Shown: piece by piece, positions 15,616 to 25,684 of the stretch
Layout: each line of letters starts with the position of its first letter
How positions within the stretch are numbered: position 1 is the stretch's first letter
Source: Bradyrhizobium sp. Ai1a-2
GTDB taxonomy: Bacteria; Pseudomonadota; Alphaproteobacteria; Rhizobiales; Xanthobacteraceae
DNA length: 64,000 nucleotides
Reading direction: 5' to 3'
NCBI RefSeq assembly: GCF_000426245.1
Contig: NZ_AUEZ01000008.1
Coordinates: 102,193 to 166,192 of the forward strand
The notes under the pieces: model-generated
The model's database searches: none
The model's input: only the letters and a program-made list of their open reading frames with translations
Told to the model about the DNA's origin: nothing
Made by a program: the position numbers and the translations under genes

Positions 15616-17313
15616 CTAGCCCTTGCCGCCGACTTCCTTGGCGAAGGTGTCGCGGAGCCCGATGGTGCGGTTGAACACGAGCTTGTCCGCCGTCGAGTCG
15701 ATGTCGCGAACGAAATAGCCCTGGCGCTCGAACTGCATCACCTCGCTCGAATTGCTCTCGGCGATCGCCGGCTCGATGCGCGCGTCCGTCAGGACTTCCA
15801 GCGACTGCGGATTGAGATCGGCGGCAAAGTTGCCGGCGTCCGGATTGGGCGTCGCGAAGAGCTGGTTGTAGATGCGGATCTCGGCCGGTTTCGACTGCGC
15901 CGCCGGCAGCCAGTGCATGGTCGCCTTCACCTTGCGGCCGTCGGGCGCATTGCCGCCCTTGGTCGCAGGATCATAGGTGCAGCGCAGCTCGATGACCTCG
16001 CCGGCGTCGTTCTTGATGACGCCGGTGCACTTGATGAAATAGGCGTAGCGCAGCCGCACTTCAGTGCCCGGAGAGAGGCGGAAGAATTTCTTCGGCGGAT
16101 TCTCCATGAAGTCATCGCGCTCGATATAGAGCTCGCGGCCGAAGGCGATTTTGCGGGTACCGGCCGCGGGATCGTCGGGGTGGTTGATCGCCTCGATCTC
16201 CTCGACCTGCCCTTCGGGATAGTTCTCGATCACGACCTTGAGCGGCCGCAGCACCGCCATGCGACGGAGCGCGGTGCGGTTCAGCTCCTCGCGGATGCAG
16301 AACTCCAGCATGCCGACGTCGACGACGCTGTTGGACTTGGCCACCCCGATGCGCTTGATGAATTCGCGGATCGCCGCCGGCGGCACGCCACGTCGCTTCA
16401 AGCCTGCAATCGTCGGCATGCGCGGATCATCCCAGGCGGCGACATGGCCCTCACGCACGAGCTGGGTCAGCACGCGCTTGGAGAGCAGCGTGTAGGTCAG
16501 GTTCAGGCGCGCGAATTCGTACTGCCTGGGCTTGGATGGCACCGGCAGCTTGTCGAGCAGCCATTCATAGAGCGGCCGATGATCCTCGAACTCGAGGGTG
16601 CAGAGCGAGTGCGTGATGCCCTCCATCGCGTCCGACTGGCCGTGGGCATAGTCGTAGCTCGGATAGATCGACCACTTGTCGCCGGTGCGCGGATGGTGCG
16701 CGTGCAGGATCCGGTACAGCACCGGGTCGCGCATGTTGATGTTGCCCGAGGCCATGTCGATCTTGGCTCGCAGCACGCGCGCGCCGTTCGGGAACTCGCC
16801 GGCCTTCATGCGACGGAACAGGTCGAGGTTCTCTTCCACCGTGCGGTCGCGATAGGGCGAATTCTTGCCCGGATCGGTCAGCGTGCCGCGCGACAGGCGA
16901 ATCTCTTCCTGGCTCTGGTCGTCGACATAGGCGTCGCCCTGCCTGATGAGGCTTTCGGCCCATTCGTAGAGGCGCTCGAAATAGTCGGAGGCAAAGTAGA
17001 GATTGTCGCCCCAATCGTAGCCGAGCCAGCGCACGTCGGCCTGGATCGCGTCGATATATTCCTGCTCTTCCTTGGTCGGATTGGTGTCGTCGAAGCGCAG
17101 GTTGCAGTGGCCGGGAAACTCCTGCGCGATGCCGAAGTTGAGTGCGATCGACTTGGCGTGGCCGATATGCAGGTAGCCGTTCGGCTCCGGCGGGAAGCGC
17201 GTCACGACATGGCTGTGCTTCTTTGAAGCAAGGTCGGCTTGGACGATGTCGCGAATGAAATCGCGTCCGGTCTCCGCCGCCATCGTTTCTGCCGCCACTG
17301 GTTCTGTCGTCAT
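15616..17313 (-). CDS. glnS: Glutaminyl-tRNA synthetase
   Basis: 565 residues. It charges tRNA-Gln with glutamine. The class I signature is [21 protein letters not shown] (HIGH motif, near residue 45) and [11 protein letters not shown] is the KMSKS equivalent. The C-terminal anticodon-binding beta barrels end [22 protein letters not shown]. Most alphaproteobacteria lack GlnRS and use Glu-tRNA-Gln amidation by GatCAB, so its presence is notable, though from memory it also occurs in Bradyrhizobium and Rhodopseudomonas. ATG 17313 gives a short non-conserved leader before the catalytic domain. Confidence 0.95.
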   Translation of the reverse strand: MTTEPVAAETMAAETGRDFIRDIVQADLASKKHSHVVTRFPPEPNGYLHIGHAKSIALNFGIAQEFPGHCNLRFDDTNPTKEEQEYIDAIQADVRWLGYDWGDNLYFASDYFERLYEWAESLIRQGDAYVDDQSQEEIRLSRGTLTDPGKNSPYRDRTVEENLDLFRRMKAGEFPNGARVLRAKIDMASGNINMRDPVLYRILHAHHPRTGDKWSIYPSYDYAHGQSDAMEGITHSLCTLEFEDHRPLYEWLLDKLPVPSKPRQYEFARLNLTYTLLSKRVLTQLVREGHVAAWDDPRMPTIAGLKRRGVPPAAIREFIKRIGVAKSNSVVDVGMLEFCIREELNRTALRRMAVLRPLKVVIENYPEGQVEEIEAINHPDDPAAGTRKIAFGRELYIERDDFMENPPKKFFRLSPGTEVRLRYAYFIKCTGVIKNDAGEVIELRCTYDPATKGGNAPDGRKVKATMHWLPAAQSKPAEIRIYNQLFATPNPDAGNFAADLNPQSLEVLTDARIEPAIAESNSSEVMQFERQGYFVRDIDSTADKLVFNRTIGLRDTFAKEVGGKG

Positions 17314-17326
17314 CGAGGGTTCCTAT

Positions 17327-17370
17327 GCATGATCCGGAAAACTGGAAGCCGCATTTCCGAAGGAGCATGC
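17327..17370. repeat. Palindromic intergenic repeat (GCATGATCCGGAAA family), copy 1
   Basis: GCATGATCCGGAAA at the left end is an imperfect inverted copy of TTTCCGAAGGAGCATGC at the right end. A close relative lies at 34194-34237 and a partial copy near 20515-20545. It occupies the divergent glnS/gltX region 13 bp from the glnS start. Confidence 0.65.
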
Positions 17371-17548
17371 CTAAATAAGGGATCAGCCGCCCTTCTGCCA
17401 AATTCATCCCGGCCAGCCAAGCCCGCTTTCGAGGCTGCCTTGGGACGGTCCAAGTGGACAGCCCAAGGCTTTGGTAAGGCCGAGGCTTTAGTTATGCGTT
17501 GTTCCTGCTATACACCAGCGCCGTTCAAGCCCGAGCCCGCATCCGGTC

Positions 17549-18973
17549 ATGTCTGATACCGTCGTCACACGCTTCGCCCCCTCGCCGACCGGCTTCCTCC
17601 ATATCGGGGGAGCCCGCACTGCGCTGTTCAACTGGCTCTATGCCCGGAAGCACGGCGGCAAGATGCTGCTCCGTATCGAGGATACCGACCGTGAGCGCTC
17701 CACCAAGGAGGCGATCGACGCCATCCTGGACGGCCTGACCTGGCTCGAGCTCAATTGGGACGGCGAGGTCATCTACCAGTTCAGCCGCGCCGCGCGCCAC
17801 CGCGAGATCGCCGAGCAGCTGCTCGCGGCCGGACGGGCCTATCGGTGCTACGCCACGTCAGAGGAACTGGCCGCCATGCGCGAGAAGGCGCGCGCCGAGG
17901 GCCGCACCCGCCTCTACGACGGAATGTGGCGCGACCGTGATCCGGCCGACGCGCCATCCGGCTTGAAACCCACGATCCGGCTGAAGGCGCCGGAGACGGG
18001 TGAGACTGTGATCGAGGACCAGGTCCAGGGCCGCGTGGTCTGGCAGAACGAGAACCTCGACGACCTCGTCCTGCTCCGTGGCGACGGCACGCCGACTTAC
18101 ATGCTCGCGGTCGTGGTCGACGACCACGACATGGGCGTCACCCACGTGATCCGTGGCGACGACCACCTGATCAACGCCGCGCGCCAGAAGCAGATCTACG
18201 ATGCGCTGGAATGGAACATCCCAAGCATGTCCCACATCCCGCTCATCCATGGCCCCGACGGCTCAAAGCTCTCCAAGCGCCACGGCGCGCTCGGCGTCGA
18301 TGCCTATCGCGCGATGGGCTACCTGCCGGCGGCGCTGCGCAACTACCTGGTCCGGCTCGGCTGGAGCCACGGCGACCAGGAGATCTTCTCCACGCAGGAA
18401 ATGATCGAGGCGTTCGACCTGCCGGCGATCGGTCGTTCGGCGGCGCGGTTCGACTTCGCCAAGCTGGAGAACCTCAATGGCCACTATATCCGGCACAGCG
18501 ACGATCAAGCTCTCGTGACGCAGTTCGAGAACGTCCTGAACTACGTTCCCGACGGCGCCGCCATCAAGGCCAAGCTCAACGACAAGACGCGCGCACAATT
18601 GCTGCGGGCGATGCCGAGCCTGAAGGAGCGCGCCAAGACGCTGATCGAATTGATTGCGGGCGCCTCTTTCATTTTCGCCGACCGGCCGATCGAAATCGAA
18701 CCAAAGGCCGCCGCGCTGCTTACGCCGGAAACGCGCGCGCTGATCGGAAAGCTTCGCGCGGCACTCGAAACCGTCACCGACTGGAAGCTCGAGACCACGG
18801 AAGCCGCCATGCGGAATTTCGCCGAGCAGAACAATCTCAAGCTCGGCGCTGTCGCCCAGCCGCTCCGGGTGGCATTGACGGGACGCACCACCTCGCCGGG
18901 CATTTTCGATGTCCTGGCGGTATTGGGGCGGGAGGAAAGTCTCGCCAGACTGGGCGATCAGGCGGCTGCGTAA
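17549..18973 (+). CDS. gltX: Glutamyl-tRNA synthetase
   Basis: 474 residues. Class I synthetase with [20 protein letters not shown] (HIGH equivalent, near residue 8), [11 protein letters not shown] and the KLSKRHGA signature (KMSKS). The C-terminal half is the helical anticodon-binding domain. It charges tRNA-Glu and, in bacteria using the amidotransferase path, sometimes tRNA-Gln. The ATG at 17549 has no strong SD, but the next methionine lies far inside the conserved core. The gene order comEC (divergent), gltX, gltA is what I recall for Bradyrhizobium. Confidence 0.96.
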   Translation: MSDTVVTRFAPSPTGFLHIGGARTALFNWLYARKHGGKMLLRIEDTDRERSTKEAIDAILDGLTWLELNWDGEVIYQFSRAARHREIAEQLLAAGRAYRCYATSEELAAMREKARAEGRTRLYDGMWRDRDPADAPSGLKPTIRLKAPETGETVIEDQVQGRVVWQNENLDDLVLLRGDGTPTYMLAVVVDDHDMGVTHVIRGDDHLINAARQKQIYDALEWNIPSMSHIPLIHGPDGSKLSKRHGALGVDAYRAMGYLPAALRNYLVRLGWSHGDQEIFSTQEMIEAFDLPAIGRSAARFDFAKLENLNGHYIRHSDDQALVTQFENVLNYVPDGAAIKAKLNDKTRAQLLRAMPSLKERAKTLIELIAGASFIFADRPIEIEPKAAALLTPETRALIGKLRAALETVTDWKLETTEAAMRNFAEQNNLKLGAVAQPLRVALTGRTTSPGIFDVLAVLGREESLARLGDQAAA

Positions 18974-19134
18974 TCCCTGCCATGCCCCTCCGAGGGTCCA
19001 CCTTGCAGCGCATAGGGCAATAAGCTACGCATCTGGCGAGGCCTTCTAGACAATCCGGCTTGTCCCGACATCCGCCGTAGAATGGCAACTCGGGCAGGTT
19101 CGATTTTCGCAACAAATTCATCGGGGACTACACG

Positions 19135-20439
19135 ATGGACGCACAATCCAGCAGCAAAACAGCTACCCTCACGATCGGAAACAAGAACTACGATTTCCCG
19201 ATCCTGAGTGGCACCGTCGGCCCCGATGTCATCGACATCGGCAAGCTGTACAGCCAGGCCGGCGTGTTCACCTACGACCCGGGCTTCACCTCGACGGGGA
19301 GCTGCCAGTCCAAGATCACCTATATCGACGGCGACGCCGGTATTCTCGAATACCGCGGCTATCCGATCGAGCAGCTCGCCGAGCACGGGGACTTTCTGGA
19401 GACCTGCTATCTCCTGCTCTACGGGGAGCTTCCGACTCCGGCGCAGAAGAAGGATTTCGACTACCGCGTCACCCATCATACGATGGTGCACGAACAGATG
19501 GCGCGCTTCTTCCAGGGCTTCCGCCGCGACGCCCATCCGATGGCGATCATGGTCGCAGCCGTCGGCGCACTCGCCGCTTTCTACCACGACTCCACCGACA
19601 TCAATGATCCGCAGCAGCGCATGATCGCTTCCATGCGCATGATCGCGAAGATCCCGACGCTGGCGGCGATGGCCTACAAATACACCATCGGCCAGCCCTT
19701 CATGTATCCGAAGAACTCGCTGAAGTTCGCCGAGAACTTCCTCAATATGTGCTTCGGCGTGCCTTGCGAAGAGTACAAGATCAATCCGGTGCTGGCGGAC
19801 GCGCTGGAGAAGATCTTCATCCTGCACGCCGACCACGAGCAGAATGCGTCGACCTCCACGGTGCGCATCGCCGGCTCCTCCGGCGCCAACCCGTTTGCCT
19901 GCATTGCGGCCGGCATCGCCTGCCTGTGGGGCCCGGCACATGGCGGCGCCAATGAAGCCGCGCTGAACATGCTCTACGGCATCGGCAAGGTCGAAAACAT
20001 TCCGGACTTCATCGCCAAGGTGAAGGACAAGAACAGCGAAGTCCGCCTCATGGGCTTTGGCCACCGCGTCTACAAGAACTACGATCCGCGCGCCAAGATC
20101 ATGCAGAAGATGTGCCATGCCGTGCTGAAGGAGACCGGGCACGGCGACGACCCGATGCTGAAGGTCGCGCTGGAGCTGGAGAAGATCGCGCTCAGCGACC
20201 AGTACTTCATCGAGCGCAAGCTCTATCCGAACGTAGACTTCTACTCGGGCATCACGCTGAAGGCGATGGGCTTCCCGGTCTCGATGTTCACCGTGCTGTT
20301 CGCGGTCGCCCGCACCGTCGGCTGGATCAGCCAGTGGAGCGAGATGATCGAAGATCCGCAGCAGAAGATCGGCCGCCCGCGCCAGCTCTACACCGGCGTC
20401 GCCAGCCGCGAGTACGTCCCGATCGATAAGCGGAAGTAA
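19135..20439 (+). CDS. gltA: Citrate synthase (type II)
   Basis: 434 residues. It condenses acetyl-CoA and oxaloacetate to citrate, the entry step of the TCA cycle. The type II N-terminal domain ([20 protein letters not shown]) and [25 protein letters not shown] are present. Catalytic segments are seen: the [12 protein letters not shown]is, the [11 protein letters not shown]is and, in the C-terminal small domain, [14 protein letters not shown] and DFYSGI (Asp). Length and layout are as in other Gram-negative hexameric enzymes. Followed by a strong terminator. Confidence 0.97.
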   Translation: MDAQSSSKTATLTIGNKNYDFPILSGTVGPDVIDIGKLYSQAGVFTYDPGFTSTGSCQSKITYIDGDAGILEYRGYPIEQLAEHGDFLETCYLLLYGELPTPAQKKDFDYRVTHHTMVHEQMARFFQGFRRDAHPMAIMVAAVGALAAFYHDSTDINDPQQRMIASMRMIAKIPTLAAMAYKYTIGQPFMYPKNSLKFAENFLNMCFGVPCEEYKINPVLADALEKIFILHADHEQNASTSTVRIAGSSGANPFACIAAGIACLWGPAHGGANEAALNMLYGIGKVENIPDFIAKVKDKNSEVRLMGFGHRVYKNYDPRAKIMQKMCHAVLKETGHGDDPMLKVALELEKIALSDQYFIERKLYPNVDFYSGITLKAMGFPVSMFTVLFAVARTVGWISQWSEMIEDPQQKIGRPRQLYTGVASREYVPIDKRK

Positions 20440-20462
20440 GCTTCAAGCTTCGCGAATTCGAG

Positions 20463-20498
20463 ACGGCGCCATCGTTTCTGATGGCGCCGTTTTTGTTT
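20463..20498 (+). terminator. Intrinsic terminator of gltA
   Basis: Perfect 11-bp stem ACGGCGCCATC / GATGGCGCCGT (20463-20473, 20480-20490) with a 6-nt loop, followed by TTTTTGTTT. It lies 24 bp after the gltA stop. Confidence 0.93.
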
Positions 20499-20514
20499 GC
20501 CGCAGGGCGCCGCG

Positions 20515-20545
20515 CAAAACCGGCGCCACTTTTCCGGAGCATGCT
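20515..20545. repeat. Partial copy of the GCATGATCCGGAAA palindrome
   Basis: CACTTTTCCGGAGCATGC matches the right half of the repeats at 17327 and 34194. The left half is degenerate. Confidence 0.45.
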
Positions 20546-20547
20546 CT

Positions 20548-21897
20548 CTAATACGCGATCGTGCTGCGGACGCCGATCAGCGCTCCGCTCTTCACCGGCG
20601 AACTTGGCAAGATCGGATCCGGAACGTGTCCGCCGGGATGGACGACGTATTCAAAGACCGGCTGAAGCGTCCAGCCCGGTTTGATCTGAGCCTGATAGGA
20701 GAGCTCGAACGTGAGCTCGAAATCCCTGAGCGGCTGATGGATTCCAGTCATATCGATCATGTCGCGATCGAGCGCGCGCGCCCGATCGGAGATATGCGCG
20801 CAGATCAATGAAGCACCGAGCTTGTCCTCGGGTCTGCCGGGCAGCAGTCCCGAAAAAACAATTCCGGTATCGAGGAAGAAGTCGATCAGGTTGCGATCCG
20901 ATGGAGTGCCCGAGATCCGGCTGAACACGGCGATGCCGCTTGCGGCGTCCCCGCCCTCGGGGCGATAGATTTGCTGATCGATGATGCCGTAGATGCCGCT
21001 CGAACCGCGAAACAGACGGGCGTACCCGCTGCTGAACGGGCTCGCCTGCGAAAGACCGGCGTCGTCGAACCTCATGTCCGCGAACATCCCGAAATGGTGC
21101 CATCCACCGAGCCGCAACATGCCGGCCAGCCCGTGCGAGTGCTTGTCCTGATTGTAGCGATACTGCAGTTCTCCCATTAGCAGGGGCGGATCGTTCACGC
21201 GGAAATTGGTGCCGGTGCGATTGACGGTTGCTTGGCCACCCGGATCGCCGTTGAACAATCCGACCAGGGCCGTCCAGCTCGGGCTGGGATCGAATTTCAG
21301 TCGGATGCCTGGCGTGGCAAGAGGATAGGCCGGTCCGCCGCTCGGCAAGTTGCCACCGGCGATTGTCGGCCAGTCGCTGCTGATGAGCGTCTTGCTGTAG
21401 TCGCTGACGAAGAATTCGGTGTCCGCCGCAAGCTGGCCGATGCGGATGCTGAAGCGGTCGTCGAACAGCTTCTGCTCGAGCCATAACTCGGACAGCCGTG
21501 TCGACGGCACAGCCTCGATGTTGCTGATCGTGATCAGGCTCTCGAAATGCTGGTCGCGCAGCCCGGCCGTATGATGGATCTGGAAGGCGTTGCCGAAGAA
21601 GCCCAACCCCCGCCAACCCGCGAGCTTCTCCAGGTCCGCCGCGATGAAACCCTCGAGCTTGCCCTCATAGAGTCCCCCTCGCCGAACGCCTCCGGACAGG
21701 TTGCGCAGCGCTTCGCCGGTGTAGATCAGCCCAAGAGTGATCCCGCGTTCTGCGAGCCATCTTCGCGCGCCCGTGGGATCGCCGTCATCCGGCAGGCTGG
21801 TCGCGATTGATGACGGTGGGATGCCGTTCAGCGAGGCCGCGTCGCCAGCGACGGCGGGCACGGAAACAAGAGAGGCAGCCACCAGGCCCGCCACCAT
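20548..21897 (-). CDS. Carbohydrate-selective porin (OprB family)
   Basis: 449 residues from ATG 21897. MVAGLVAASLVSVPAVAGDA is a plausible signal peptide. The mature part is an OprB-type barrel: GDPTGARRWLAERGITLGLIYTGE at the start, then YEGKLEGFIAADLEKL, NIEAVPSTRLSELWLEQ and aromatic-girdle strands ending GALIGVRSTIAY, a typical C-terminal strand with terminal aromatic residue. It would allow sugars across the outer membrane. The start is uncertain: the frame stays open to 22032 and upstream GTG/TTG codons could extend it, but none has a good SD. Confidence 0.85.
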   Translation of the reverse strand: MVAGLVAASLVSVPAVAGDAASLNGIPPSSIATSLPDDGDPTGARRWLAERGITLGLIYTGEALRNLSGGVRRGGLYEGKLEGFIAADLEKLAGWRGLGFFGNAFQIHHTAGLRDQHFESLITISNIEAVPSTRLSELWLEQKLFDDRFSIRIGQLAADTEFFVSDYSKTLISSDWPTIAGGNLPSGGPAYPLATPGIRLKFDPSPSWTALVGLFNGDPGGQATVNRTGTNFRVNDPPLLMGELQYRYNQDKHSHGLAGMLRLGGWHHFGMFADMRFDDAGLSQASPFSSGYARLFRGSSGIYGIIDQQIYRPEGGDAASGIAVFSRISGTPSDRNLIDFFLDTGIVFSGLLPGRPEDKLGASLICAHISDRARALDRDMIDMTGIHQPLRDFELTFELSYQAQIKPGWTLQPVFEYVVHPGGHVPDPILPSSPVKSGALIGVRSTIAY

Positions 21898-22202
21898 TGA
21901 GGTTCGCGGTCGACGACGAAACCCAAGGTGCAATTGCGACGCATTCGCAGTTCGACTGCAGACCTCTCCGAAATTGTCGATCCGACGCCTCACCCTCACG
22001 GTCGCCCCACCCCAGTTGCGAATTACTCGCAATCAGGATTGACACAGGCAGTTCCGCTAGGCAAGCTTCATGCAACTAAGTCGCAACTGCAACAGGCTAG
22101 GGAGCTTTCTCTTCAGCGAAGTATGGCTCAAGCGGGCCGATGGAGATCTGACCGCCAGTCCAAGGCTGAATGAAGCCGGGCCCGATGCGCGCGGCGTGAC
22201 GG
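21898..22202 (-). promoter_or_regulatory. Porin upstream region with two TTGCGA-N5-TCGCA palindromes
   Basis: TTGCGA-CGCAT-TCGCA (21934-21949) and TTGCGA-ATTAC-TCGCAA (22016-22032) are two copies of the same inverted repeat, 82 bp apart, upstream of the porin ATG. This is a typical arrangement for a dimeric regulator. I do not recognise the factor. Nothing else is seen between 22033 and lpxB. Confidence 0.35.
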
Positions 22203-23390
22203 CTAGTTCGTCCGCCGGCCGTTCCGCATCGTCGCCAGCACGATGTCGGCGGCGCGAACGCTCGGCGGCTGGTCACCGGTCGACATGATCGCGTCCATCG
22301 TGGCGAAGGCCTCGACCTGGCTCCTGCGCAGCGCGGAATCCGCGAGCACCTCGCCGAGCGCCTGCGACAGCTTTTCGGGCGTCGCGTTCTCCTGCAGAAA
22401 CTCGGGGATGACTTCCTCGCCGATCACGAGATTGGCGAGGATCACCGACGGCACACGGATCGCACGGCGCAGGATGAAAGCTTCGACGGCGCCGACGCGA
22501 TAGGCCGTCACCATGGGAACGCCTGACAGCGCCAGCTCCAGCGTCACGGTGCCGGATTTGGCGAACGCGGCATGTGCGATCCTGAACGCGGCGCGCTTCT
22601 CGCTCTCGCCGACCACGATTTGCGGCGTGACCTGCCAGCCCTGCACGCCCTCGCGGATCACAGCTTCCAGATGCGGCATGGTCGGCAGCACCGGCTCGAA
22701 TGCAACGCCGCTTGCGCGCAATCGCCCCAGCGTTTCGCCGAACAGCGCGAGGTGATGCCTGATCTCGCTGCGCCGGCTCCCGGGCAGCACCAGCAGGACC
22801 GGCGGCTGCGCATCGCGCCGCTTAGCTTCCTCGGCATTCGGACGCAGCGAGGCAAACTGCTCGGTCAGGGGATGGCCGACATAGCTGCAGGGCGGACCGC
22901 GGAGCTTGCGATATTCTTCCGGCTCGAACGGCAACAGCGCCAGCACGTGGTCGACATAACCGAGCATCGCGCGCGCCCTGCCCGGCCGCCAGGCCCAGAC
23001 CGACGGCGACACATAGTCGACGATCGGAATGGCGGGATTGCGCGAGCGAACGCGGCGGGCGACGCGATGGGTGAAATCGGGGCTATCGATGATGACGAGC
23101 ACATCAGGTGCCGCATCGATCACGGCATCAGTGGCGCGCTGAATCAATCGCAGGATTTTCGGCAACTGCTGCACCACCGCGGCAAGGCCGACGATCGAGA
23201 GTTCTTCGATCGGAAACAGCGACGCGAGGCCCTCGCGCGCCATCATGCGGCCGCCGACACCGGCAAATTGCACGGCATCGCCGAGCCGCTGGCGCAACAC
23301 CTTCATCAGCGCAGCCCCGAGGCGATCACCGGATTCCTCCGTCGCGATCAGGAAGATCTTGCGCGTGATGTCTGGGGCGCGGCCGTGCAT
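22203..23390 (-). CDS. lpxB: Lipid-A-disaccharide synthase
   Basis: 395 residues. It joins UDP-2,3-diacylglucosamine and lipid X to lipid A disaccharide at the cytoplasmic face of the inner membrane (GT19). Visible are KIFLIATEESGDRLGAALM at the N-terminus, GVGGRMMAREG, IDSPDFTHRVARRVR, VDYVSPSVWAWRPGRA, LPFEPEEYRK with SYVGHPLTE, LLVLPGSRRSEI and the C-terminal KSGTVTLELALSGVPMVTAYR, all LpxB signatures. ATG 23390 overlaps the lpxI stop (TGATG), so translation is coupled. Last gene of the minus-strand block. Confidence 0.97.
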   Translation of the reverse strand: MHGRAPDITRKIFLIATEESGDRLGAALMKVLRQRLGDAVQFAGVGGRMMAREGLASLFPIEELSIVGLAAVVQQLPKILRLIQRATDAVIDAAPDVLVIIDSPDFTHRVARRVRSRNPAIPIVDYVSPSVWAWRPGRARAMLGYVDHVLALLPFEPEEYRKLRGPPCSYVGHPLTEQFASLRPNAEEAKRRDAQPPVLLVLPGSRRSEIRHHLALFGETLGRLRASGVAFEPVLPTMPHLEAVIREGVQGWQVTPQIVVGESEKRAAFRIAHAAFAKSGTVTLELALSGVPMVTAYRVGAVEAFILRRAIRVPSVILANLVIGEEVIPEFLQENATPEKLSQALGEVLADSALRRSQVEAFATMDAIMSTGDQPPSVRAADIVLATMRNGRRTN

Positions 23391-24247
23391 CAGCTTGGCA
23401 AACCGACGACGAAAAGCCGTCCTGCGTCCGCAGCCTCGATCATGGCCTGCGGTTCGGCGGCAAGCGTGTTGCCGGCAATGACGGCAATCCCGGCAAGGCC
23501 CGCTTTCGCGGCGCCCTCGACCGTGCGCGGCCCGATGGTCGGCAGATCGTAGCGCAGGTCCTGGCTGCTCTTCGGCGCCTTCACTAGCACGCCGCGGCCG
23601 CTCGGCGCACGGATGCGACCGTCGGCACGCAGCCGCGCCACGCGCGCCAGGAGCCCGTCGGTGCCCTCGATGTCCTCAACCGCCACCACGTGACCGTCGA
23701 TCACGACCGCGGCCTGGCCGATGTCGAACGGGCCGAGCGCGGCAAGCACCTCGCGTCCCCGCACAATGTCGGCACTGGCATTGGCGGCCGGCGTCGCGCG
23801 CGTGATACAGCCTTCGGGCATCAATAGATCCGGGGCGACATCCTTGATCCCGACCATGCGAAATCCATCCTGTTCGAGAATGCGGCCGACGCCGGATAGC
23901 AGATGATCGTCACCGCCTCGAAACGCGCGAATGACGTTTCCGAGAACGCGGAGCGTCTTCAGATCCAGCCGGATTTCGGAGAGCGCCGGCCGCATCAAGG
24001 TACCGATGAAGATCAGGTCGCGGCAGCCCTCTTCGCGAAACAATTTGGTGGCCCGCCCGAGCTGACCGACGGAAATCCAGCGATGGCGGAAGCCCTCGAC
24101 ACGGACGGGATCACACGCGCCGCGCAGCGCGAACAGCACCGGCGCGATGCCGCGTTTGGCAAGCGACTCCGCGACCGCAAACGGCATGGTGCCACCGCCT
24201 GCGATGACGCCAACCGGAGAGGAAATCGCTGGAGCCGCTGACGTCAT
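23390..24247 (-). CDS. lpxI: UDP-2,3-diacylglucosamine pyrophosphatase LpxI
   Basis: 285 residues. It hydrolyses UDP-2,3-diacylglucosamine to lipid X, and replaces LpxH in alphaproteobacteria. Signatures are PVGVIAGGGTMPFAVAESL near the N-terminus, SVGQLGRATKLFREEGCRDLIFIG (in parts), GDDHLLSGVGRILEQDGF and the C-terminal KAPKSSQDLRYDLPTIGPRTVE and LAGIAVIAGNTLAAE segments. ATG 24247 is used because the upstream in-frame start at 24283 is TTG and lies inside lpxA. Located between lpxA and lpxB, as is usual. Confidence 0.95.
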   Translation of the reverse strand: MTSAAPAISSPVGVIAGGGTMPFAVAESLAKRGIAPVLFALRGACDPVRVEGFRHRWISVGQLGRATKLFREEGCRDLIFIGTLMRPALSEIRLDLKTLRVLGNVIRAFRGGDDHLLSGVGRILEQDGFRMVGIKDVAPDLLMPEGCITRATPAANASADIVRGREVLAALGPFDIGQAAVVIDGHVVAVEDIEGTDGLLARVARLRADGRIRAPSGRGVLVKAPKSSQDLRYDLPTIGPRTVEGAAKAGLAGIAVIAGNTLAAEPQAMIEAADAGRLFVVGLPS

Positions 24248-24266
24248 GGCTCGGGCGCCCCTCGCA

Positions 24267-25064
24267 TCAGTGCGTGCCGTCAACAGCCGGAAGACAGAGC
24301 GGCCGCTTGCCCTTGCCGATGAAGGCGAGGATCTCGGCGATCGCCGGATCCTCGGCCGCCAGCGGCTGCACCGCGGCCAATCGCTCGGCGAAGACGCCTT
24401 CCCCGTGGAACAGCTTTTGGTAGAAGGCGCGAACGGTCACCAGCCGCTCCCTGGTGAACTTGCGGCGCTTCATGCCGATAATGTTAAGGCCTTCGAGCAC
24501 GGCATACTGGCCGTTGGCGAGGCCGAACGGGATGATGTCGTCGCGCACGCCGCAGACGCCGCCGACCATCACCTGCCGCCCGATCCGCGTGAACTGGTGC
24601 ACGGCCGAGAGCCCGCCGATATAGACGAAATCTCCGATCTCGCAGTGACCGCCAAGCGTGGCTGACGTGGCGAAGATCACATCATTGCCGACCGTGCAGT
24701 CATGACCGACATGGCTGTTGTTCATGAAATAGCCGCGGTCGCCGACGCGCGTCAGCCCACCGCCTTTCATCGTGCCGATGTTCATCGTCACGCCTTCGCG
24801 AATGGTGCAGCCGGTGCCGATCTCAAGTCGCGTCGGCTCTCCGCGGTAGCTCAGATCCTGCGGCGGCCCGCCAAGCACCGCAAACGGCGAAATCACGCAT
24901 TCTGCGCCGATCGACGTGTGGCCGGAGACCGTCACATGCGCAACGAGCTTGCAGTTCTCGCCGATCACGACGTTGGGGCCGATAACGCAATAGGGGCCGA
25001 TCGAGGTGCCCTCGCCGATCACGGCGCCATCCGCAATCCGCGCGGTGGGATCGATCATGCTCAT
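24267..25064 (-). CDS. lpxA: UDP-N-acetylglucosamine acyltransferase
   Basis: 265 residues. First step of lipid A synthesis, transfer of 3-hydroxyacyl from ACP to UDP-GlcNAc. A left-handed beta helix of hexapeptide repeats (IGPYCV, IGPNVV, IGENCK) covers residues 10-190, with the catalytic His region HVGHDCTVGNDVIFA and GLSAVHQFTRIGR. A helical C-terminal domain (RKFTRERLVTVRAFYQKLF) follows. ATG at 25064. 160 bp separate it from fabZ, so it may have its own promoter. Confidence 0.97.
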   Translation of the reverse strand: MSMIDPTARIADGAVIGEGTSIGPYCVIGPNVVIGENCKLVAHVTVSGHTSIGAECVISPFAVLGGPPQDLSYRGEPTRLEIGTGCTIREGVTMNIGTMKGGGLTRVGDRGYFMNNSHVGHDCTVGNDVIFATSATLGGHCEIGDFVYIGGLSAVHQFTRIGRQVMVGGVCGVRDDIIPFGLANGQYAVLEGLNIIGMKRRKFTRERLVTVRAFYQKLFHGEGVFAERLAAVQPLAAEDPAIAEILAFIGKGKRPLCLPAVDGTH

Positions 25065-25225
25065 TCCAAAGGGCCCGCTACTGGTTGATGCGCAAGCGCG
25101 CTAAACAATCGAATTTTCCGGTGGTTAGCGCGACATCGCCCGGCATGTCCAGTGACGTATCATGACGGCCTGTTGCAGGCGTCGTACACGGATCGCGTCC
25201 GGAGATCGAGGGCGTGCCGAGCCGA

Positions 25226-25684
25226 TCAGTCCGTCAGCATCGCGCCGACATCGGCTTCGGCGACGATCTGACCGTTGACCTTGGCATCGCCGTGAAACCA
25301 CCACATGGTCTTGCGGCGGCCGATCGAACGCATGTGGTACTCAATGGTGTCGCCGGGCATCACGGGCTTACGGAATTTGCACTTGTCGATGGTGAGGAAG
25401 TAGACGGCGCGCGGCTTCTCGGTGCCCTCCACCGACTTGATGCCGATCACGCCGGCGGTCTGCGCCATGGCTTCGATCATCATCACGCCGGGATAGACCG
25501 GGCGTTCAGGAAAATGCCCAAGGAACGATGGCTCGTTGTACGTGACGTTCTTGACGCCGATGCCGCTATGGTCGGCGCGGATGTTGATGACCCGGTCGAT
25601 CAACAGCATCGGATAGCGGTGCGGCAGCGTCTTGAGGATGTCGTTGATATCCACAAGCTCGAACCTGACCGGTGACTCCTCCAT
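25226..25684 (-). CDS. fabZ: 3-hydroxyacyl-[acyl-carrier-protein] dehydratase
   Basis: 152 residues. It dehydrates beta-hydroxyacyl-ACP in fatty-acid elongation and competes with LpxA and LpxD for hydroxymyristoyl-ACP. The hot-dog fold has [13 protein letters not shown], the active-site [20 protein letters not shown] segment (catalytic His and Glu) and [20 protein letters not shown] 25684 overlaps the lpxD stop as TGATG; GTG 25687 is an alternative. Placed between lpxD and lpxA, the classic arrangement. Confidence 0.97.
   Translation of the reverse strand: MEESPVRFELVDINDILKTLPHRYPMLLIDRVINIRADHSGIGVKNVTYNEPSFLGHFPERPVYPGVMMIEAMAQTAGVIGIKSVEGTEKPRAVYFLTIDKCKFRKPVMPGDTIEYHMRSIGRRKTMWWFHGDAKVNGQIVAEADVGAMLTD

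Noticed and set aside
15913..17226. A 437-codon plus-strand frame antisense to glnS
   Set aside because: Shadow of glnS, which has all synthetase motifs; no ribosome-binding site and no similarity.
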